64,000 nucleotides of DNA from Rhodosalinus halophilus (GTDB lineage: Bacteria; Pseudomonadota; Alphaproteobacteria; Rhodobacterales; Rhodobacteraceae): the NCBI RefSeq assembly GCF_003298775.1, contig NZ_QNTQ01000005.1, positions 211,074 through 275,073 of the forward strand, given 5' to 3'. The translations under genes were made by a program, and so were the position numbers. Positions 47,969 to 55,868 of this stretch are shown piece after piece. Numbering within the stretch: position 1 is the first letter of the stretch; every line of letters starts with the position of its first letter. The notes below the pieces were generated by a model, which was not told the DNA's origin, searched no databases, and was given only the letters and a program-made list of their open reading frames with translations.

Positions 47969-49414
47969 CTACTCCGGATCCGTCGCCCAGATCAAACGCT
48001 CGTCGCAGGGCGCGACACGCAGGATGTTGGTAGTACCGGGGATGTTGAAGGGGACACCGGCGGTCACGACGATCTGGTCATCCTCGGTCGCGTAGCCCTC
48101 GACCCGCGCGGCGCGGGCGGCGTTGACCACGGCCTGCTTGAACCGGGTCAGCTCGCCGGTCATCACGCAGTGTGTCCCCCAGGTGAGAGCCAGACGCCGC
48201 GCCGTGCCGCGCAGGTTCGTCATCGCGATGATCGGCACGCGCGGCCGCTCGCGCGCGACCAGCGCGGCGGTGGTGCCCGACTGGGTGAAACAGGCGATGG
48301 CCTTGATCTCCGTCGTCTCGGCGATCTCGCGCGCGGCGGCGACGATACCGTCGGCCACGCTTTCACGCTTCGCCACGCGCGAGGCCTCGAGGATCTCGGT
48401 GTATGTCGGATCGTCCTCGACCTCGCGGGCGACCGCGTCCATCGTCGTGACCGCCTCGACGGGATACTGGCCGGCCGCGCTTTCGGCCGAGAGCATGATC
48501 GCATCGGCGCCCTCGTAGATCGCGGTGGCCACGTCCGAGACCTCGGCGCGGGTGGGCATCGGGCTTTCGATCATGCTCTCGAGCATCTGCGTGGCCACGA
48601 TCACCGGCTTGGCCGCCGCGCGGCACTTGCGCACGATGCGCTTCTGAATGGGCGGGACGTTCTGCACCGGCAGCTCGACGCCCAGATCCCCCCGCGCCAC
48701 CATGATCCCGTCGGAGGCCGCGATGATCTCGTCGATGCGGCGCACGGCCGTCGGCTTCTCGATCTTGGAGAGCACCGCGGCACGGCCATCGACCAGGGCG
48801 CGCGCCTCCTCGACGTCCTCGGGGCGCTGCACGAAGGACAGCGCGATCCAGTCCACGCCCAGTGCGCAGGCGAATTCCAGATCCTCGCGGTCCTTGTCGG
48901 AAAGCGCCGCGACCGGAAGGACCACGTCGGGCACGTTGACGCCCTTGCGGTTCGAGATGGTGCCGCCGGTGACGACCGTGCACTCGGCGAAGCCGTCACC
49001 GCAGTCTTCGACCCGAAGCCGCACCTTGCCGTCGTCCACCAGAAGCTCCGCCCCAGGCTCGAGGGCCGCGAAGATTTCGGGGTGCGGAAGGCGCACGCGA
49101 TGACTGTCCCCCTCGGCCTCGTCGAGGTCCAGACGGAAGCGCGCGCCCTCCTCGAGCTCGACCGCGCCCGAGGCGAAGGTGCCGACGCGCAGCTTGGGGC
49201 CCTGCAGGTCCGCCAGCACCCCGATCGGGCTGTCGAGATCCGCCTCGAGCGCGCGGATGATCGCGTGGCGCGCGGCGATCTCGTCGTGCGTGCCGTGGCT
49301 CATGTTCAGCCGGAAGACATCGGCGCCTGCGGCATGGAGCGCGCGGATCGTCTCGCGGTCGCTCGAGGCGGGGCCGAGGGTGGCCACGATCTTGACGTTG
49401 CGCATGCGGCGCAT
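47969..49414 (-). CDS. pyk: Pyruvate kinase
   Basis: A 481-residue pyruvate kinase making ATP and pyruvate from phosphoenolpyruvate. MRRMRNVKIVATLGPASSDRETI opens the barrel, with GVNVPDVVLP, DWIALSFVQ, SKIEKPTAVRRIDEII (active-site Lys) and MVARGDLGVELP. The C-terminal allosteric domain includes ACFTQSGTTAALVARERPRVPIIAMT. GGAGGACC precedes the ATG. Divergent from the N-formylglutamate amidohydrolase gene. The length and motif order are standard. Confidence 0.98.
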   Translation of the reverse strand: MRRMRNVKIVATLGPASSDRETIRALHAAGADVFRLNMSHGTHDEIAARHAIIRALEADLDSPIGVLADLQGPKLRVGTFASGAVELEEGARFRLDLDEAEGDSHRVRLPHPEIFAALEPGAELLVDDGKVRLRVEDCGDGFAECTVVTGGTISNRKGVNVPDVVLPVAALSDKDREDLEFACALGVDWIALSFVQRPEDVEEARALVDGRAAVLSKIEKPTAVRRIDEIIAASDGIMVARGDLGVELPVQNVPPIQKRIVRKCRAAAKPVIVATQMLESMIESPMPTRAEVSDVATAIYEGADAIMLSAESAAGQYPVEAVTTMDAVAREVEDDPTYTEILEASRVAKRESVADGIVAAAREIAETTEIKAIACFTQSGTTAALVARERPRVPIIAMTNLRGTARRLALTWGTHCVMTGELTRFKQAVVNAARAARVEGYATEDDQIVVTAGVPFNIPGTTNILRVAPCDERLIWATDPE

Positions 49415-49514
49415 CTGCGGTCCTCCGCTCGGTGCCTCACGAAACTGCGGCTTACGGCCAATTCCCTTCCGCCTGCAACCCGCGTATGTCATGCCGCGGC
49501 ACGGTGACCCGGAC

Positions 49515-50255
49515 ATGACATATCATCCCTATCATATCCACGGGGCTGCGCGCCCCGCCCGCTGGCTGGTGACCTGCGATCACGCCAGCAACCTCGTGCC
49601 CGCCGAGGTGAACGGCGGCACGCTTGGCCTGCCCGAGGAGGAGATGGCGCGCCACATCGCCTACGACGTGGGCGCGGCGGGGTTTGCGCTCGCGCTCGCG
49701 GATCGGCTCGATGCGCCAGCGATCCTGTCGAACTTTTCGCGGCTGGTGATCGACCCCAATCGGGGCGAGGACGACCCCACGCTGCTGATGAAGCTCTACG
49801 ACGGCACGATCATCCCCGGAAACCGCCATGCCGATGCCGACGAGGTCGAGCGACGGCTGAACGCCTATTACCGGCCCTATCACGCCGCGCTTGCCGATCT
49901 CGCGGGGCGGCGGGACGACGTCGTGATCCTGTCGATCCATTCCTTCACGCCGCAACTGCGCGGGCGGGAGCCGCGGCCCTGGCACATCGGCGTGCTGCAC
50001 GGTCACGACGCGCGGCTCGCCGACCCGCTGATCGCGCGCTTGTCGGCCGAGCCCGATCTCTGCGTGGGGCGCAATCAGCCCTACGGCGGCCACCTGCCAG
50101 GCGATGCGATCTCGCGCCACGCGCTCGCCGAGGGGCGGCTCAACGTGCTGGTGGAGCTGCGCAACGACCTGATCGGGACGGAGGCCGAACAGGCCGCATG
50201 GGCCGACCGGCTGGCGCCGGCGCTGGAAGCGGCGCTCGCGGACACCGGGATTTGA
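49515..50255 (+). CDS. N-formylglutamate amidohydrolase family protein
   Basis: A 246-residue hydrolase. Signatures are LVTCDHASNLVPAEV (about 20-34), the DVGAAGFALALADRLDAPAILSNFSRLVIDPNR block and HSFTPQLRGREPRPWHIGVLHG. Members release formate from N-formylglutamate in histidine degradation; no hut genes are present, and many family members have other acyl-amino acid substrates. Start at ATG 49515 gives a sequence-supported N-terminus. Confidence 0.9.
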   Translation: MTYHPYHIHGAARPARWLVTCDHASNLVPAEVNGGTLGLPEEEMARHIAYDVGAAGFALALADRLDAPAILSNFSRLVIDPNRGEDDPTLLMKLYDGTIIPGNRHADADEVERRLNAYYRPYHAALADLAGRRDDVVILSIHSFTPQLRGREPRPWHIGVLHGHDARLADPLIARLSAEPDLCVGRNQPYGGHLPGDAISRHALAEGRLNVLVELRNDLIGTEAEQAAWADRLAPALEAALADTGI

Positions 50256-50316
50256 GGCGCCGCTTGATTCAGTAGCACCGAGGACTCAGACTCCATGGAG
50301 CAGAGGAGTGCAGTTG

Positions 50317-50631
50317 ATGGACGATCAGACCCGCACCGAACTCGAGGCCGCGGCCTTTCGCCGGCTCCGTCAGCACCTGATGGAGGACCGGCCGGACGTG
50401 CAGAACATCGACCTGATGAACCTGGCCGGTTTCTGCCGCAACTGCCTGAGCCGCTGGTATCAGGAAGCGGCGGCCGAGCGCGGCATCGAGATGGGCAAGG
50501 AAGAGGCGCGCGAGGTCTTCTACGGGATGCCCTACGACCAGTGGAAGGCGCAGCATCAGACGGAAGCCTCCGCGGCGCAGAAGGCCGACTTCGAGAAGAG
50601 CTTCGCGGAAAACGTGGGCAAGCCGGAGTGA
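50317..50631 (+). CDS. DUF1244 domain protein
   Basis: A 104-residue protein with the DUF1244 pattern: AFRRLRQHLMEDRPDVQNIDLMNLAGFCRNCLSRWYQEAA and EEAREVFYGMPYDQWKAQHQ. A CxxC-like pair (CRNC) could bind metal. The family is a small, conserved alphaproteobacterial and gammaproteobacterial group without known function. GAGGAG precedes the ATG at 50317, so the GTG 9 bases earlier is less likely. A convergent terminator follows. Confidence 0.9.
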   Translation: MDDQTRTELEAAAFRRLRQHLMEDRPDVQNIDLMNLAGFCRNCLSRWYQEAAAERGIEMGKEEAREVFYGMPYDQWKAQHQTEASAAQKADFEKSFAENVGKPE

Positions 50632-50646
50632 AGCCAGGCGCGTAGA

Positions 50647-50673
50647 CCCCGCTCCGGCAGCGCCGGAGCGGGG
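50647..50673. terminator. Bidirectional hairpin terminator
   Basis: CCCCGCTCCGG (50647-50657) and CCGGAGCGGGG (50663-50673) form an 11-bp perfect stem with loop CAGCG, between convergent genes. No T run on either side. Confidence 0.6.
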
Positions 50674-50685
50674 CAAGCGGGCAGC

Positions 50686-50949
50686 TCAGCGGATGGCGCG
50701 GTCGCTGGGCTCTTCGTCCTTGGTCTCGAAGACGGTCACGTCGACGGTCTCCGCCGAGATGAGCGCCTTGGCACGCGGCTCGAAGAATTCGTCGGCATCC
50801 TTCCGGACGATTTCGCCGGCGGTCACGAGGCCGTTGCCGCCGAGCGCGGCGTCGCGCGGCTCGTGGAACGGGCTGGTGCGCTCGGTCATGGCGGTGGCGG
50901 CGCCGGTCAGCAGAACGGTCGCGGCGATAGTGGCGATGCTGAGTTTCAT
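50686..50949 (-). CDS. Small secreted hypothetical protein
   Basis: An 87-residue protein with a signal peptide (MKLSIATIAATVLLTGAATA), then an acidic, soluble mature part of about 65 residues (KDADEFFEPRAKALISAETVDVTVFETKDEEPSD). No domain recognised. GGAGAG precedes the ATG. Upstream is an AT-rich region with an inverted repeat that could hold its promoter or operator. Its position after DUF1244 is convergent. Unknown role, probably periplasmic. Confidence 0.75.
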   Translation of the reverse strand: MKLSIATIAATVLLTGAATAMTERTSPFHEPRDAALGGNGLVTAGEIVRKDADEFFEPRAKALISAETVDVTVFETKDEEPSDRAIR

Positions 50950-51549
50950 GTCGTTCTCTCCTCTTCATGCCCTTCCCGGCCGGGCCGGTCCGGGCGGTTG
51001 CTGTCGTCGTTGCGTGTAGCAGAGATGGCGCGCCGAAGGCGGGTTTTCAAAACACATGCTATCAACAGAATGTGTTTGTGCCTGAGAGCTTCGTGAACAA
51101 AGGTCAGCCAGAAAATTAAACTTTCAAACAAATACTTACGTCATCTCCGGCTTGCCCTCGACGCCGCTGCAAGGGGCCGCCGCCCAGACCTCGCGCAGGC
51201 TTGTGTGCAGTCGCATGCAGCCGCCCTCTGCAAATGCGCGCAGACCTCACAGGCGGCGTGAGGAATGCTGCAGCCGAAGAGGGCTTCGACTGCCGGCGCG
51301 AGGCACTGGTTCGAACGGTTCGGGGTATCTCGCGGGACGCGATGGCGGAGAGCCGTATCGCGCGCGGACCATCGGCGCCCGGCGCATGCTTTGATCCCGG
51401 CAGGCGGCGCACCGGCGACAATCATCGGAGATGCGGCGGACTGAGGCGCAGCAAAACCCGCCTACGCCCGCAGAACGGCGCGGACGTCCAAGCTCGCGGC
51501 TGAGCGCAGACTGCAGGCGGCCCGTCCGGACGCCAGGATGCGGCGGCCT
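50950..51549. other. 600-base intergenic region without a convincing gene
   Basis: The first part (51030-51140) is unusually A+T-rich and contains an inverted repeat. The rest (51140-51540) returns to high G+C and shows only short open frames with Cys/Arg-rich translations that look like noise. I can support no gene here. Remnants or a short RNA cannot be excluded. Confidence 0.4.
51050..51077. promoter_or_regulatory. Operator-like inverted repeat AAACACAT-N12-ATGTGTTT
   Basis: AAACACAT (51050-51057) and ATGTGTTT (51070-51077) are perfect 8-base arms with a 12-base spacer. It lies 100 bases upstream of the small secreted gene on the minus strand, in A+T-rich DNA, so a regulator site or cryptic hairpin are both possible. 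Confidence 0.35.
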
Positions 51550-52410
51550 TCAGATCGCGGCCTTGCGGCTCTCCTCGAGATAGATCTCGCGCAGGCGCGC
51601 TGCGACGGGCCCCGGGGCGCCCGTTCCGACCGGCGTTCCGTCGATCTCGACCACGGGCATCACGAAGGTCGAGGCGGAAGTGACGAAGGCCTCGTCCGCC
51701 GCCTTGGCCTCCTCCAGCGTGAACGGCCGCTCGTCCACCTCCATCTGCGCCTCTGCGGCATAGCGCAGCACGGCCGCGCGCGTGATGCCGTGCAGGATGT
51801 CGTTGGACTTCGGCCGGGTCACGATCCGGCCGTCCTTGACGATGTAGGCGTTGTTCGAGGTGCCTTCGGTGACGTAGCCGTCCTCGACCATCCAGGCGTC
51901 GTCGCAACCCTTGGCCTTGGCCATCATCTTGCCCATCGAGGGATAGAGAAGCTGCACCGTCTTGATGTCGCGCCGGCCCCAGCGGATGTCGTCGATCGAG
52001 ATCACCTTGATCCCGGTCTTCGCCGCCGGCGCATCGGCAAGGCCGGGCTTGGACTGGGTGAAGAGCACGATGGTCGGCGGCACCTCGTCCGGGTCGGGGA
52101 AGGCGAAGTCGCGGTCGGCCGGCGCGCCGCGGGTGATCTGCAGATAGACCAGACCATCGGTCAGGTCGTTGCGCGCGACCAGTTCGCGGTGGATCTGCAG
52201 CAGCTCGTCGCGCGTCACCGGCGCGCGCATGGAAAGCTCGCTGAGCGAGCGGTCGAGCCGCACGGCGTGCCCGTCGAAATCCACCAGCTTGCCGTCGAGC
52301 ACGCTGGTGACCTCATAGACCCCGTCGGCCATGAGGAAGCCGCGATCGAAGACCGAGACCCTGGCCTCGTTCTCGGGCAAATACTCGCCGTTGACATAGA
52401 CGGTGCGCAT
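51550..52410 (-). CDS. dat: D-amino-acid transaminase
   Basis: A 286-residue class IV PLP aminotransferase. MRTVYVNGEYLPENEARVSVFDRGFLMADGVYEVTSV is the typical opening. The PLP lysine lies in DIKTVQLLYPSMGKM (about 144), with GYVTEGTSNNAYIV and AFVTSASTFVMPVVEIDG in later phosphate-binding loops. It interconverts D-alanine and D-glutamate, or other D-amino acids. Directly downstream of dgcA in the same operon, so a D-glutamate/N-acyl-D-amino acid pathway is likely. Confidence 0.92.
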   Translation of the reverse strand: MRTVYVNGEYLPENEARVSVFDRGFLMADGVYEVTSVLDGKLVDFDGHAVRLDRSLSELSMRAPVTRDELLQIHRELVARNDLTDGLVYLQITRGAPADRDFAFPDPDEVPPTIVLFTQSKPGLADAPAAKTGIKVISIDDIRWGRRDIKTVQLLYPSMGKMMAKAKGCDDAWMVEDGYVTEGTSNNAYIVKDGRIVTRPKSNDILHGITRAAVLRYAAEAQMEVDERPFTLEEAKAADEAFVTSASTFVMPVVEIDGTPVGTGAPGPVAARLREIYLEESRKAAI

Positions 52411-52424
52411 GATCCTCTCCTTTG

Positions 52425-53390
52425 TCAGCCCCAGAGCGCGGCCTCTGGCGGGTGCACGCCGTCCGCGTCGTAGACCAGCGGCGGCTCCCGGTCCTCGGCC
52501 AGCAGGAGCGGGCCGTCAAGGTCCACGACCTCGGCGCCCTGCGCCAGGAGCACCGCGGGCGCCATCGCCAGCGACGAGCCCACCATGCAGCCCACCATGA
52601 TGCGGTAGCCTTGTGCCCGCGCAGCTTCGCGCAGCGCCAGCGCCTCCGTGAGCCCGCCGGTCTTGTCGAGCTTTATGTTTACCATGTCGTACTTGCCTGC
52701 GAGTCCGGCCAGCGAGGCGCGGTCGTGGCAGGACTCGTCGGCGCAGACCGGCAACGGGCGCGCGATCTCGGCCAGCGCGTCGTCCTCTCCGGCGGGAAGC
52801 GGCTGCTCGACCATCTCGACGCCCAGGCGCAGCAGATGCGGCGCGAGATCCGCGTAAACCTCTGCCGTCCAGCCCTCGTTGGCGTCCACGATGAGCCGCG
52901 CCTCCGGCGCACCCTCCCGCACGGCTTCGAGGCGCGGCATGTCCTCGGGCGTGCCCAGCTTGATCTTGAGCAGCGGCCGGTCCGCCGCACGCGTTGCGGC
53001 GTCGCGCATCCTGTCCGGCGCGTCGAGCGACAGCGTGTAGGCGGTGACGAGGGGCGCGGGCGCCGCAAGCCCGGCGAGATCCCACACCCGGCGACCCGCG
53101 CGCTTCGCCGCCCAGTCCCAGAGCGCGCAATCCACCGCGTTGCGGGCGGCGCCGGGCGGCAGCGCCCTCTGCAGCGCATCCCGGTCGAGGCCTTCCGGCA
53201 GCGCGGCGATCTGGGCCTCCACGCTGTCGCGCGTCTCGCCGTAGCGGGCGTAGGGGACGCATTCGCCCTGCCCCGTCACGCCCTCGGCCGCGACGCGGAC
53301 CGTCAGCACTTCGGCCTCCGTGCGCGAGCCCCGAGAAATGGTGAAGGCCTCGCGCAGCCGGAAGCTTTCACGGGTGACCTCGATCTGCAC
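52425..53390 (-). CDS. dgcA: Enolase-superfamily epimerase/racemase (DgcA-like)
   Basis: A 321-residue muconate-lactonizing-subgroup enolase. The two active lysines are in LLKIKLG (about 142) and NIKLDK (about 244). Metal ligands are Asp in IVDANEGW, Glu in VEQPL and Asp in CADES. It is a relative of L-Ala-D/L-Glu epimerase and N-acetyl-D-Glu racemase DgcA. The GTG start at 53390 is chosen because AGGAGGGC precedes it. The transaminase gene follows 14 bases later. Confidence 0.9.
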   Translation of the reverse strand: MQIEVTRESFRLREAFTISRGSRTEAEVLTVRVAAEGVTGQGECVPYARYGETRDSVEAQIAALPEGLDRDALQRALPPGAARNAVDCALWDWAAKRAGRRVWDLAGLAAPAPLVTAYTLSLDAPDRMRDAATRAADRPLLKIKLGTPEDMPRLEAVREGAPEARLIVDANEGWTAEVYADLAPHLLRLGVEMVEQPLPAGEDDALAEIARPLPVCADESCHDRASLAGLAGKYDMVNIKLDKTGGLTEALALREAARAQGYRIMVGCMVGSSLAMAPAVLLAQGAEVVDLDGPLLLAEDREPPLVYDADGVHPPEAALWG

Positions 53391-53587
53391 GTTCCGCCCT
53401 CCTGCCCGGCAATGATCCTGCCGGGCGTCGGGTAGCACAGCTTTCCGGGAAGGCCCAGCCGCGGCGCAGCGGCGCCGCCCGATCCGGATGCTGAACATGC
53501 GGCCGCCGGAGGGCGACGGACTGTCACAGGGCGGCGGCACTCGCCGTGCTCTTGAAACGCGGGCGCGGATCGGCTGAGCTTTCCGCC

Positions 53588-54067
53588 ATGGACGGGCCGA
53601 AGTTCACGGCGATCTTGCACCGTGCCCTGCTTCTCGGCGGGGTCTGGGTGGTGCTCACGGGCGGGGAGGCCAAGGGCCTTGCGCTCGGCGCGGCGGCCGT
53701 GCCCGTGGCCCTGTGGATGAGCCTTCGGCTTTTGCCCGCCAGCGCTCCGCTGCGCCTCTGGCGGCTCGCAGGTCACCTGCCGCGCTTTCTCGCGGGCTCG
53801 CTCCGGGGCGGGATCGACGTGACGCGGCGCGCCCTGGCGCCGCGCCTGCGGCTCGCGCCCGGCTGGGTCGAGGTGCCGCTCGATCTGCCGCCGGGGGGCC
53901 GCGCCGCGATGGGCGGCGAGCTGTCGCTGATGCCCGGAACGCTCGCCGCGGGCAGCCGCCAGGACCGGCTTCTGGTGCATGTCCTCGACACCGACGCGGG
54001 CTTCGAGCGCACGATCCGCGACGCGGCGGCGGCCATCACGGCCATGACGGACGGCGCGCCACGATGA
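53588..54067 (+). CDS. mnhE: Mrp/Mnh antiporter subunit E
   Basis: A 159-residue MnhE-type membrane subunit. LHRALLLGGVWVVLTGGEAKGLALGAAAVPVALWMSLRL and RLAGHLPRFLAGSLRGGIDVTRRAL are family signatures, followed by a conserved cytoplasmic beta domain (SLMPGTLAAGSRQDRLLVHVLD). First in an eight-gene operon; coupled to mnhF by ATGA. It is a structural subunit of the cation/proton antiporter. Confidence 0.92.
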   Translation: MDGPKFTAILHRALLLGGVWVVLTGGEAKGLALGAAAVPVALWMSLRLLPASAPLRLWRLAGHLPRFLAGSLRGGIDVTRRALAPRLRLAPGWVEVPLDLPPGGRAAMGGELSLMPGTLAAGSRQDRLLVHVLDTDAGFERTIRDAAAAITAMTDGAPR

Positions 54068-54369
54068 CGCTCTGGCTGTCCTTCGTCGCGGCGGGCGTGC
54101 TGGCGAGCCTCGCGGGCGCGCTCTGGCGGGTCTGGCGCGGTCCGCGGCGCGCCGACCGGATGATGGGGGCGCAGCTCGTCGGGACCGGCGGCGTGGCCGT
54201 GCTGATGCTGCTGGCGCCGCTGGGCAGCTGGGCGGCGCTCGACGTCGCGCTGGTGCTGGCGCTGCTCGCGGCGCTCGCGGCGGTCGGCTTCGTGAAGGCC
54301 ACGAGCCCCGACGGCGCCGGCGACCCGGAAGAGGAGGAGGAGACACCGCGCAGGAAGGCCGATGGCTGA
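54064..54369 (+). CDS. mnhF: Mrp/Mnh antiporter subunit F
   Basis: A 101-residue three-helix subunit: LWLSFVAAGVLASLAGALWRVWRGPRRADRMMGAQLVGTG is the MnhF signature, with the RAxD charged motif after the first helix. A C-terminal acidic tail (EEEEETPRRKADG) is longer than usual. Overlaps mnhE (ATGA) and mnhG (8 bases). Confidence 0.92.
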   Translation: MTLWLSFVAAGVLASLAGALWRVWRGPRRADRMMGAQLVGTGGVAVLMLLAPLGSWAALDVALVLALLAALAAVGFVKATSPDGAGDPEEEEETPRRKADG

Positions 54370-54646
54370 CGTCGCGACGGTCGTGCTCACCGGCATCGGG
54401 CTCTTCTTCTTCCTCGCGGGGACGGCAGGGCTCATGCGGTTTCCCGACACCTTCAGCCGGCTGCACGCGCTGACCAAGGCCGACAATCTGGGCCTCGGCT
54501 TCATCGCCCTCGGCGTCGCCTTCCAGGCCGCGACATGGCGCGAAGTGGCGCTTCTGGCGCTGATCTGGGCGCTGGCGCTGCTCGCCGCGGGAACCGTCTC
54601 GCAACTGGTCGCGCGCGCGGCGCTCGGCGAGGAGGAGACGCGATGA
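54362..54646 (+). CDS. mnhG: Mrp/Mnh antiporter subunit G
   Basis: A 94-residue MnhG: IGLFFFLAGTAGLMRFPDTFSRLHALTKADNLGLGFIALG is the family pattern (Arg-Phe-Pro-Asp turn, His and Lys in TM loop). Small three-helix subunit near the E/F module. It overlaps the next gene by ATGA. Confidence 0.94.
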   Translation: MADVATVVLTGIGLFFFLAGTAGLMRFPDTFSRLHALTKADNLGLGFIALGVAFQAATWREVALLALIWALALLAAGTVSQLVARAALGEEETR

Positions 54647-55572
54647 CCTTCGTGCTCGACGCCGTGCTCTGCGCGCTCATCCTCGGCGTGGCGGCGGCGA
54701 CGATCGCAGGACACGGGGTGTTCCGGGCGATCGTGTTCTTCATCGTCTACGGCCTGTTGGTGGCCGTCGGTTGGGTGCGGCTGGGCGCCGTGGACGTGGC
54801 GCTCGCCGAGGCGGCCATCGGCGCGGGACTCACCGGCGTGCTGTTTCTGGCCGCCTACGGCCGGCTCGGGCGGGAGGGCGCCGGGGGCGATGCGCCCGCG
54901 CCTGCCCATCTGCCGGCGGCAATGGCGGGCCTCGGCGTGACATGCGCGCTCGGCTGGGCGTGGAGCGCCCTGCCCCTGCCCGACCGGCCGGGGCCCCAAC
55001 TGGCCGAAGCCCTGCCCATGTCTGGCGTCGAGAACCCCGTGACGGCGGTGCTGCTGAACTTCCGCGCCTGGGACACCCTTCTGGAAAGCGTCGTGCTGCT
55101 GGCCGCCCTGACCGGGCTCTGGATGCTCACCCGAGACGCGGCCTGGGGCGGGCGGATCGGCCTGCCGCAGCATGTCCGGCCCGACGGCGTGATGGCTGGC
55201 TTCGGACGCGTGCTGCCGCCGCTCGGGCTGCTCGTGGGCGTCTATCTCGTCTACATCGGTGCGGACCGGCCCGGCGGCGCGTTTCAGGGCGGCACGGTCC
55301 TGGCCGCTGTGGGGCTCGTCGCGGCGCTGGCCGGGGCCGTGCGGCCGCCGCGCATCGGCGCGACACGCTGGCGGGCGGCGCTCGTGGCCGGACCGCTCGT
55401 GTTCCTTCTGGCCGGGCTCGCCGGCGCCGCGCTCGGCGCGGGGTTTCTCACGCTGCCGCCGCAGATCGCGGGGGCGGCGCTCTTCGCGATCGAGGTGGCG
55501 CTCGCGGCGTCCATCGCCGTGACCCTCGCCTTCCTCGTCCTCGGCCCGCCGGAGGAAACGATCACGCGATGA
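54643..55572 (+). CDS. Fused MbhD-MbhE-MnhB antiporter subunit
   Basis: A 309-residue protein. Residues 1-80 match DUF4040/MbhD (VLCALILGVAAATIAGHGVFRAIVFFIVYGLLVAVGWVRLGAVDVALAEAAIGAGLTG). The middle has ENPVTAVLLNFRAWDTLLE, the MbhE-type piece normally at the end of MnhA. The C-terminal half is MnhB (GFGRVLPPLGLLVGVYLVYIGADRPGGAFQGG). In canonical Mrp the first two are the C-terminal end of MnhA; here they are fused to MnhB and no long MnhA exists. Confidence 0.88.
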   Translation: MTFVLDAVLCALILGVAAATIAGHGVFRAIVFFIVYGLLVAVGWVRLGAVDVALAEAAIGAGLTGVLFLAAYGRLGREGAGGDAPAPAHLPAAMAGLGVTCALGWAWSALPLPDRPGPQLAEALPMSGVENPVTAVLLNFRAWDTLLESVVLLAALTGLWMLTRDAAWGGRIGLPQHVRPDGVMAGFGRVLPPLGLLVGVYLVYIGADRPGGAFQGGTVLAAVGLVAALAGAVRPPRIGATRWRAALVAGPLVFLLAGLAGAALGAGFLTLPPQIAGAALFAIEVALAASIAVTLAFLVLGPPEETITR

Positions 55573-55868
55573 CGGCGCTTACGCTCTACGCGCTCACCGG
55601 GGCTGCGCTGATCGGCCTTGGGCTCTACGGGCTGATCGCGGCGCGGCATCTGTTGCGCCGGATCGTGGCCTTCAACCTGCTGGGCTCGGGGCTCTTTCTG
55701 TATCTGGGCGCGGCGGGCGCGCGGGGCGATGGCCCCGACCCCGTGCCGCAGGCGCTCATCATCACCGGTATCGTCGTCGCACTCTCGGCGAGCGCGCTGG
55801 CGGTCGGGCTGCTGGTGGCGGGCGCGCGGCTCTCGGGACGGGCGACGCTGCCGGAGGAGGCGGAGTGA
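55569..55868 (+). CDS. mnhC: Mrp/Mnh antiporter subunit C (NuoK-like)
   Basis: A 99-residue NuoK/MnhC-like subunit: three helices with TALTLYALTGAALIGLGLYGLIAARHLLRRIVAFNLLGSGLFLYLGAAG and QALIITGIVVALSASALAVGLL. Overlaps the neighbours by ATGA and GTGA, so it is translationally coupled. Confidence 0.93.
   Translation: MTALTLYALTGAALIGLGLYGLIAARHLLRRIVAFNLLGSGLFLYLGAAGARGDGPDPVPQALIITGIVVALSASALAVGLLVAGARLSGRATLPEEAE

Noticed and set aside
51141..51425. 94-codon frame in the 600-base gap
   Set aside because: Cys/Arg/Ala-rich translation without family signal, no clear ribosome site, and similar frames appear on both strands.
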